DNA of 64,000 nucleotides from positions 124,001-188,000 of the forward strand of contig JAMXBD010000575.1 of the NCBI GenBank assembly GCA_024138025.1, given 5' to 3'. Of this stretch, positions 56,591-64,000 are shown piece after piece. This stretch comes from Combretum micranthum. Its lineage: Eukaryota > Streptophyta > Magnoliopsida > Myrtales > Combretaceae. The notes below the pieces were generated by a model. The model made no database searches, was not told the DNA's origin, and was given only the letters and a program-made list of their open reading frames with translations. Both the position numbers and the translations under genes were made by a program. Numbering within the stretch: position 1 is the stretch's first letter; every line of letters starts with the position of its first letter.

Positions 56591-56850
56591 GAAGAGAGAT
56601 GGTGAAAAGAGTTATATGAGAGAATGAAGTCAATGGGCATTGATCCGAATAGAAAAGTTTATAAGTTGTCATTCATGCTTTGGCAAAGGGTAGGCTTGTG
56701 AAAGAATCATTAAGTCCCATGAGAATAATGGAAGACAAGGGAATTGCCCCTAACATGGTCACTTATAATTTGTTGATTAAGCCTTTTTGCAAAGCCTATA
56801 AGATGGACGAGGCTAAATCAGTGTTTAATGAAATGCGGTTAATAGTTTGG
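56590..56850 (+). pseudogene. P-class pentatricopeptide repeat (PPR) gene fragment
   Basis: The sequence reads ERMKSMGIDPNRKVY, then after a frame change AKGRLVKESLSPMRIMEDKG and IAPNMVTYNLLIKPFCKAYK, a standard 35-residue PPR motif of the P class. PPR proteins bind organelle RNA. A stop and shift lie near 56685. It joins directly to a different, PLS-type PPR sequence, so the two probably come from different genes. Confidence 0.65.
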
Positions 56851-57800
56851 AGGTTGATTAGGTTACCATTTGGAGTATCTTGAATGCTTATGTACAGAGT
56901 GGATGCTTTGATGAAGCAATGAGCTTGTTTAGCAAATTTCATGATAAGGATAAAGTTTGTTGGACGACCTTGATTGTTGGGAGGAGGACGCTTTGATGCT
57001 GTTCAAACAAGATGTCGTTGAAGGATGTTCAACCCAATAGTTTTACTATCTCAAGCGCTGTTAGTTCTTGCCAAATTGGCGTCTTTGTGTTTAGTCAGGT
57101 TATTCGTGGGAAGGCAGTCTTGATGGAAAGATAGTGCTTTGCTTATTTCTAGCACTCTTATTGATATGTACTGTAAATGTGGAAGCACTGCAAATGCTAT
57201 AGTCATTTTTTATTCAATGCCTATCTCTGATCTCTATTAAGGAATAGTGGATTTGCAAATGCCAAGATTGATGGCTTTGCACAAAATGGTCAGGAACTTG
57301 AGGCTTTGGCTATCTATGAAAAGATGTTGCATGAATGTCAAAAACCAGATGATATTACATTTGTATTTGTTCTATCAGCTTGTGTCCATGTAAATCTAGT
57401 TGAACAAGGACAGAAGTATTTCAACTCAATCGATGAAATACATGGAAAGTGCCATAAAAGGCGATATTGCACATGGGGAGATAGCAGTTAGGAACCTATT
57501 TGATATGGAGCCGCTTAATGCTAGATTGTACATCATTCTTTTAACATGCATGCTGCCTGTGCAAGGTGGAATGATGTGGCATCTGTTAGATTGCTCATGA
57601 GAAAAAGAAATGTCAAGAAGTTTGCTGCATATAGTTAGGTAGAAGTTGGTAATCAAGTTCAGAAGTTTGTATCAGGAGATCGCACTCATCCTGAAATAGC
57701 TGAAATATACAAAAAGTTACGTAGGTTGATTGAGGATTTGAGTGAAATTGGCTTTTCCCCAGATTCAAGACCGGTACTTCATGATGTAGATGGGGAAGAA
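56851..57800 (+). pseudogene. PLS-class PPR gene fragment with E/E+ region
   Basis: Blocks in several frames read ILNAYVQSGCFDEAMSLFSK, DKVCWTTLIVG, FGFLYEKMLHECQKPDD-like repeats and FVLSACVHVNLVEQGQKYF. These are followed by the E-domain segments GDIAHGEIAVRNLFDMEPLN and VEVGNQVQKFVSGDRTHPE, then YKKLRRLIEDLSEIGFSPD and VLHDVDGEE at the E+ end. This is the C-terminal half of an editing-type PPR protein. Multiple frameshifts, stops and a lost stretch near 57440 make it dead. Confidence 0.75.
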
Positions 57801-58095
57801 AAGATAACTTCTATTAATGTTGGGACTACCATTATTGATATTTATGCAAAGACAGGGTTTCTTTATGGGGCAAGACGTGTTTTCAATCAAGCAAAAGGCA
57901 TGGCTCTTAGTTTGTTCAATGAAATGCTGGATAGTGTAATTTAACAGGACCTTGTCACGTTTACAACAATTTTGTCAGCTTGTGCTCATACAGGTCTAAT
58001 GGATGAAGCATGGAAGATATTCAATTCCATGTTACCCAGTTAGGGTCTTGAACCCTTGATTGAGCAAAATGCTTGTGTGGTTGGTGCTCTAAGCT
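57801..58095 (+). pseudogene. Second PLS-class PPR fragment
   Basis: After the E+ segment the sequence returns to PPR repeats: TTIIDIYAKTGFLYGARRVF, then MALSLFNEMLDSVI, a stop, and FTTILSACAHTGLMDEAWKI with FNSMLPS and LEPLIEQNACVVGALS. This order (repeats after E+) is impossible in one protein and shows a second source or a rearrangement. Stops at 57942 and 58040 interrupt it. Confidence 0.65.
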
Positions 58096-58144
58096 AAGCA
58101 GAGAAGCTATCCGAAGCAGCAGTTGAAAGAGTAGCTGATCTTCT

Positions 58145-59815
58145 TGTTGGTCCCGAAAGGATAACCAAGAGGGGGGGTGAATTGGTTATATAAAAATTTT
58201 ACTTTTTGAAAAATTCTAACAAAATTCACACCACTTGATTATACTATTAAGATGGCTTTTGATCTTTCTTAAAAGAATGAAGTTAACTAATGAACACTTT
58301 AGAACAACACAATAGATTGAAACAAAATGATTAAGCTCCCGAAAAATTTAAGTTAAAGTTTAAATGTTTTCTCCTTAGAACCTTTTGACCAACTCTCTGA
58401 CTTAAGAACTATAATTACTCTACTCTCTGATCAACCTTTTGACTAAAGAACGAATGCAACAAATCAAATTAAAATTGCACGAAATAAAGAGAGATGAGAG
58501 AGTAAGAGATGCAAAACGAATTATAGAGGTTCCGCCTTGAGCGTCAATCCTCTCTTCCAGCTCCAAGCCAGGGTCATCGGTAATCCACACCAGTTTTGCT
58601 CCACTAATCCAATCAATGAAAATAGTTACAAGACGTTCACAATTCACTCAGCTTTATTCTCCTAACAATCAATCTACTGAGCCTACTTGCAACTCTCAAT
58701 CTCATAAGAGAATGTTTTCACAAAATGTGAGGAATAAAAGTAAAAGTCCTCGACAATTTAGAACAAAGAAGATGAATAGTAAAATGACAATGTTTTGCTC
58801 TTGAAAGCTTTTTTTTTTTTTTTTTTTTTTCCGTAAAACTTGTTCTCTGTATCTTTTTCTATCTCGAAGCTCCTATTTTATTCTTATTCTTCTTCAACGA
58901 TCGAAAAGAAAACATGATAACGTCTTCCTGATATCTCGAAATATGGAGGATGACGATTAGCTCTGTTCCTGATATTTCTCAAGCTACACGTTGACAGTAT
59001 CCTTCGAGTTTATCTTCATGATTCACTTGCGTTTGATTTTAAAGCTTCTAATAAACTTTTCATAAGATTTGCTCAAATGGATAACTCAAATCTCTATAAT
59101 ATTGCATAAAAATCTCAAGTAAGAAATTCAAATAATTCAACTGTTGTTTGATTTCGTCTAGTACTATTTATGCACCAAGTTCTTCCAGACCTTCAATTAC
59201 AGGATTTTCGAATTCAACCTGATCTTTGGACAAGCTCCCATAATCTCTCGAATATGTCTTGTGATTCCTTCATGTTATATATACTACTTTTATCTCCTCA
59301 AAAACAATTCGAACAAAATCTGTCGTAACTTTGCTTTAATCCAATTAATTTAAAAAATATTGTACTGTTGTAATTAAATTTAAATCCAAAAATTAAAAAC
59401 CCTGTGGATAATGAACCAACTCTTGTGGAACAGATTGAATATATTTCCCAAATATATTCAATCATTGGAGCTAGGCCTTCAACAAATCAAATAACATTAT
59501 TTTTCTTCATAACGATAAATGTCCTTCACCTTCTGACACACCTTCCGCTTTCTCATTTTTGAACTTGTTCATAAACAATATTTCTTTTGCCGATCCTTCT
59601 AACTTTTGTAAAAGTTCATACAAATCTTTTTGACAAAACAAAACTCAAGATGATTGTTATTTCATCATCTTTTTGTTATCATCAAAATCATTATTTGAGA
59701 GAAACCAATACTTCCAGAATTTCCATTTGGTGGAGAATCTTTGACCATGCTTGTTGTATATATATATGTATATATATATATACATATTTAGCTTTTTCTT
59801 TTTTGGGACAATAGG
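58145..59815. repeat. Possible nested non-autonomous element with AGGGGGGGTGAATTGG box
   Basis: The stretch starts TTGGTCCCGAAAGG and may end at TTTTTTGGGACAATAG, weak inverse copies. Near its left end is the box AGAGGGGGGGTGAATTGG. A related layout, with AGAGGGGGTTGAATTG and later CCGCATGTAATG, begins at 62590. I know that box from many plant intergenic repeats but not its class. It holds a T-run at 58808-58831 and no gene. Confidence 0.4.
59757..59785. repeat. (TA)n microsatellite
   Basis: Alternating TA with one GTA interruption, inside the cargo region. Confidence 0.75.
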
Positions 59816-59965
59816 TTTCCCTGAGGTAGCAGAGCTTTTAATATTATATTCATAAAAAAGGTGATGGCAATACATTGCCTGAACGTCTTTGTGTAGTATT
59901 CACGTTACTTGGCACATTTCTCGACTGTGCATGATAGTACTTTGTCATTTCAAAACATGTCCTTA

Positions 59966-60300
59966 CAAACCGACCTTCCAAGTTGATTATAGGAATGTAA
60001 TGGATTCCGTCAAGGCCATGGATTATATTCGGAAAAACTATCCTTCCTGGTGCATTAAATTTTCAGATAGGGGACTAGGAGCAAGAGAAGTCATAGATGG
60101 TTCCAGTCCTTTGGTTTATATTGGTAATATATCAGGTTCATGGATGAGGGATGAATACTTGAATGAGACAATGAAATTACTTCATAAAAGACCTTATATG
60201 GCTACTGATCTATTGGAATGAAGGTGCATTGTTGTTAGAATGCGAAACTCTTGAAGAAGTCGTTGTAGTGATGGCACATTTAAGACAACCCCCAATTTAG
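59966..60300 (+). pseudogene. Fragment of an unnamed conserved plant protein
   Basis: The frame reads VDYRNVMDSVKAMDYIRKNY, PSWCIKFSDRGLGAREV and SSPLVYIGNISGSW, then HKRPYMATDLLE and a stop. A one-base shift restores NEGALLLECETLEEVVVVMA. The pattern looks like a real domain with helix-strand alternation, and the LVYIGN...MAHLR layout resembles an RNA-recognition-motif-like fold. I believe I have seen this sequence type in plant proteins but cannot name the family. It probably starts at an exon edge near 59976. Confidence 0.5.
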
Positions 60301-60455
60301 GGAATCCTCGTTCTCAGATGACAAAAATGCATCAACAATAGATCCATTTGAAGGTAAGACAAAGGCTCTAGGTGAAAGAGGAGTTAATATCAAAGGGAAG
60401 TGATGCACAGAAACAACCAAAATTGCCTACTTCTTCTCTGCTACAGGTAGGACTA

Positions 60456-60905
60456 TCATTGTTCTATCTCTCTTTTCTTAACAAGTTCTTCAAAATCCAG
60501 AAAAAGCAATAGTTTATACTCACAAAACGCATCTAGTCTCAAAGGGGAATCGGGATATGCAGAGTGGGCAATCTCTGAGATAGCAGTAAATGAATTACAT
60601 CTGCAAACTCCTTGATTGGTGCTCAGGTAACGCAAGATATACTGATGTGTATCGCTAAGAATTCGAGATGTAATGACAGTAACACTCCTTGGAGGATCCA
60701 ACTTTGAGTCCCAGTCAATCGCCGAGTCAAGAGGAGACACATTTTCTAAGCTGCAAACAGCGCGTATTCAAAGTTTAAGTAATAAGGAGAAAGCCCCAAG
60801 GTATTGGAAACTTTCAATACATCCACCATCTAAATATAGAATAGAATCTTGGATATGCTCTGATATTTGAGTGATGGAGTCGAGGCCATCCATTTGGTGC
60901 TCTCT
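60456..60905 (-). pseudogene. Sec1/Munc18-like protein gene fragment
   Basis: On the minus strand, 60905-60740 reads LREHQMDGLDSITQISEHIQ, DSILYLDGGCIESFQYLGAF and SLLLKLEYALFA. A shift follows, and 60740-60456 continues with PPRSVTVITSRILSDTHQYI, LRYLSTNQGVCRCNSFTAI and AHSAYPDSPLRLDAF. It resembles the N-terminal part of plant SM-family proteins of the SCFD2/At4g31740 type, which chaperone SNARE pairing in vesicle fusion. I assign this from memory, moderately sure. Its orientation is opposite to the SCC3 and PPR pieces. Confidence 0.5.
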
Positions 60906-61488
60906 CAATTTTCCACCCTGAAGAAGTGTGCCATTAGAAACTTCGTTGCTTCTAGCTCAATGTTATGCAACGATGCCATCTTTCTCAACCATACAATAAC
61001 TAAAAAGTGAAACGATCTAAAAGTAAATAGATGACAAAGAGTACAATGAGACGAGGGGAGAATTTGTTTATCATGTGAGCTACTCACAACATATCATATC
61101 AATTGCGATTAGAGGTGTAAATGAGTTGAATCTATCTACAAAAACTACTTAAGTATGGCTAGATTTTGACTCAAATTTGGTTCAACCATAATCAAAATTG
61201 ACTCAAGCTTGAACTACACAAGTTTGGTCAAGGCTTGCCTTAGCGCTGCGCCCTTTGAGAATGGGCACTCTAGTCTTACAAACAAGGCACTCAATAGCCA
61301 CGACACCAAGATCATGTGACACAGTCTATTGGTAAAACAATCTACTCAATTGTGAAAATGTACTTGGTAGCAATGCAGCTCTGTCATGGCGCACATGCGC
61401 CGATGGAAGCCTTGTTTATTTATCAAAGGCTGAAATAATGCCCAAACCCCTTCGATGAGACCCGGAAGACTTTAGTCATGAGGCAAAA

Positions 61489-62142
61489 TATAGATGTATG
61501 GATTTCATTATAAAGGCTTTAAGCCTGATTTATTATTTGGATTTAACTCTCTAGGTTAAAGTGACAAGGCTTAGAGATTTAGGCCCAATTATGTTAGGAT
61601 GATCATGAGAGAATTGACATGGTAGGCTTAGAGTAGGGCTCGTTGGAATTGGCTTACCCAATTCCAACCTTTCTCAAATTGGCACACATACATTACAAAT
61701 GAATGCCTCAAAGGGCCTGGGTCCACAAGGGAGCCCACATCCACATCCATATCCACTTTGAGAATGACTCATCTTAGCTGTTGGTCGTCTGTCTCATCTG
61801 ACGGACGACATCGACAGCTAGATTCTCTATAAATATTCTTAGTCCTTACCTCATTTGAATAGGAAATCTTGGACAAACGTTGTCGTGCTGTCGGCTTTCC
61901 GTCCTAGTGAATTAAACACTTGATTTACTCAAGAACATATACGAATTCGTAGTACTTAGTGAGGTTGATGCTCTTTAGCTCCCTCACTTGTCATACGTGT
62001 GTTGAGCCTATTGAGACTACCTACTCCTCCTCCCTACACGATTCTTTCCTGATCATCCTTGCACGTTGTTCCCTAGATCACGTGTAGCGCGATAATCACG
62101 CGGTATGCTCGTGATCGTTGCATCCGGAATCATACCTACACA
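61489..62142 (+). repeat. Tat-type 3' LTR
   Basis: A 654-bp LTR, collinear with 49085-49695, retaining the 45-base segment lost from the left copy (62030-62080). Its first base pair is TA rather than TG. A short purine-rich stretch (GAGGCAAAA) precedes it. Confidence 0.88.
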
Positions 62143-62147
62143 CATAT

Positions 62148-63405
62148 TATTTAAGTTACATTAAAAAGTTTTAACTTATGATTATCATAACTATTATAGA
62201 TTTTTATTCTAATAATATAAATACTAATTTCTAATGGGATGGATTAAGATTTGATTATCTCGACCTAAATTACAACTTGTAAAAGAAATTAAGAGAAAAA
62301 GAAACCTATGATATTCTCGTTTTTCTTATAATTTATTTCTAATTTTTTTTTTATTTATCTTTGAGTTTCATGTGTAAGTTATAATAGCATCAAGAAATTT
62401 GATAAAAATATAAATAGGAAAATTAAAATAGAGACGACTAACTAATATCTTCAAATAGGAAACATATGTTGCTAGAAAGTGTTTTTATTGATAGTAATAT
62501 GCCATGTGTATGATTAAGAGGGAGATGAATGTAGATTTTTTAAAAAAACAATGAAAATAGTGTATAATTTGAAAATGCACTAAAATATGCTCAAGAGGGG
62601 GTTGAATTGAGTATATCAATTAAATTTGACAGTTTAATAAAATTTAATGCATATGAGCAAGTTTTAGCAATAAGAACAACAATGTTGAAAAATAAATTAA
62701 GAGATAGGGTCAAAGAAGTTTACTACCGCATGTAATGTGGACCACTATCTACTCTCCACAGATTCAACTTGCCTCAAAATGAAGAATTTACACCACTTTA
62801 TTAAATAACACAATGTTTTTCTCACTTGGAGCTACACATAAGTTGCACAACATACCAAATACACTCACTAGAGTAATACTCTTTTACAAATTGCAAAATA
62901 AGGCTCACAAGAGTACTAATCAATTTTCTTTATCAAGAAATTGTAAATTTATGAGCTAGAGACAAGAATTTAATTTACAAGATTACATATGTGTAACAAC
63001 AATGAATAAGCTTAACCAGTAAGCTTAATAAATTTGATCGTTGGTCCTTTTTACCATAAAATTCGCCCTTCTATTTAATGCTTCTAGCTTATTTTCTAAG
63101 TATTAGCAATCAAGTACCATGTACTAGTCCCTGGATGCCTCCTTAGTTTCACTTAGTGTCCGCACACCATACTTGAAAGAACAATAGGAAAAACATGTAA
63201 CGGGATGCCTTGATGTCCGAACACTATAAACACTTCTCAAATACAAAGTTTCTTACAAACAATAAGATTGCCTACCGTCTAAACACCATGCCCTAGCATT
63301 CGATCGCTAAGCCACTGTCATATGATTAGACATATTATGATCATGTGAGAGCAAGGTAGCGTCTAAACTTAATGCCCCAGTGTTTGGACAACCTTGCATT
63401 GTAAC

Positions 63406-63436
<31 letters not shown>

Positions 63437-64000
63437 AACTATCACCAATTCAATAAAAACACTTAACACATTTTAAATATATACTTAGTAATATTGAGGA
63501 TTGATATATACGTTTTGCACGGATTCACTTGAGTTTTAGATAGATTTTGATAAAAAGTTATCTTTGAAGGCAAATTGTCCTCAAGATATAAATTGATTTT
63601 GCAAGGACTTTCTCTTCAAAATAAAGTGTGAACCCTTTGGTCCAACATAATTTAGTAAACCTATTTATATAAACAAATCTTACAAAATTGCATACACTAT
63701 AATTTAATCTACATGGTGTGTTAATATCACTAAAATTTTAGGTAAATTGTATCAAAATGTATCAACATATGAAATTAAGTTCATTGAAGATATGAATGCA
63801 TTAAGTAATTATAAAAGGAAAATTAACGTTTAGTAAAATGAATTAAATAAAAAATATATATAAATTAGTTTTTGATTAACTTTTTTTTTTTTTAATTATC
63901 CTCAACTTACTAAGCAAACATAATACTTTTCGTCGTAGCCCGAGCCTGTTTTTGCATGGCCGAGATGATGTGGGACAGGGCTCTATTTTTCATTTATGTT
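62148..64000. other. Spacer to the window end
   Basis: AT-rich sequence with no gene. From about 62590 it shows the AGAGGGGGTTGAATTG box and a downstream layout like the 58145 element, so a second copy of that repeat may begin here and run out of the window. An (ATT)n tract lies at 63409-63435. Confidence 0.45.
63407..63436. repeat. (ATT)n microsatellite
   Basis: About nine trinucleotide units in spacer. Confidence 0.85.

Larger units (their letters stand above)
49085..62142 (+). mobile_element. Tat/Ogre-type Gypsy element with captured host-gene fragments, lacking RT and integrase
   Basis: LTRs are 49085-49695 and 61489-62142, sharing the start TGTAGATGTATGGATTTC (TA for TG in the right copy), long internal identity and the end ACACA. 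CATAC (49080-49084) and CATAT (62143-62147) look like a 5-bp duplication with one mismatch. After the left LTR comes TGCGACTCCACTGG, a worn form of the tRNA-Arg-type site TGGCGACTCYRCTGG used by Tat/Ogre elements. Gag and protease follow, then nothing of RT or integrase. From about 53950 to 60900 lie pieces of at least five unrelated host genes in both orientations. The LTRs have diverged at many sites and the left lacks about 45 bases near 49630, so the insertion is not recent. Confidence 0.8.

Noticed and set aside
1..64000. tRNA or rRNA genes
   Set aside because: No cloverleaf-like A/B box arrangement or rRNA segment was noticed. The only tRNA-related words are the retrotransposon primer-binding sites.

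Overview
This window is eukaryotic nuclear DNA from a flowering plant, most likely a eudicot. The evidence is AT-rich sequence, short exons with GT-AG introns, plant gene families, and many LTR retrotransposons with plant-type primer-binding sites. I cannot name the species. I read the genes by eye from translated similarity and splice signals. Family names come from memory of those families, not from a search.

Genes. Four ordinary host loci are recognisable. (1) 1-348 (+) is the last exon of a gene resembling a methyl-CpG-binding-domain protein (MBD13-like). (2) 3687-6092 (+) is CTF8, a small subunit of the CTF18-RFC clamp loader, in three exons, with a canonical E2F site in its promoter. 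(3) 15565-27767 (+) is a protein phosphatase inhibitor-2 gene. Its first coding intron is swollen to 11.3 kb by nested retrotransposons, and its exons carry three single-base frameshifts. (4) 30464-33374 (-) is NRS/ER (UDP-4-keto-6-deoxyglucose 3,5-epimerase/4-reductase), two intact 450-bp exons making a 299-aa protein. As I recall, loci 1-3 are neighbours in the same order on Arabidopsis chromosome 5, which would make this a conserved block.

Mobile DNA fills most of the rest. 9578-13347 is a giant solo LTR with a perfect CCCTA target-site duplication. 16313-26780 is a decayed Ty3/Gypsy element (+). A Ty1/Copia element (-; 16507-21561) sits inside its 5' LTR. 39006-41519 is a solo LTR with a perfect TGAGT duplication. 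About 42069-47527 is a further giant LTR-like block that appears to split a LINE-type RNase H remnant. 49085-62142 is a 13-kb Ty3/Gypsy element of Tat/Ogre type.

The most unusual object is the 49085-62142 element. It has two LTRs, a tRNA-Arg-like primer-binding site and a gag-protease region, but no reverse transcriptase or integrase that I can find. Its 9-kb distal part instead holds fragments of several unrelated host genes in both orientations: RecA, cohesin SCC3, P-class and PLS-class PPR proteins, an unnamed conserved protein and a Sec1/Munc18-like protein. All carry stops or frameshifts. It may be a gene-capturing retrotransposon, or a landing pad for another capturing element such as a Helitron or Pack-MULE.

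Smaller features include MITE-like elements, microsatellites, a 36-bp tandem array, palindromic CCGGC arrays, ATCGCAT-rich repeats and a broken GRF-zinc-finger gene. Intergenic stretches are AT-rich with no credible genes. I saw no rRNA, tRNA or CRISPR.
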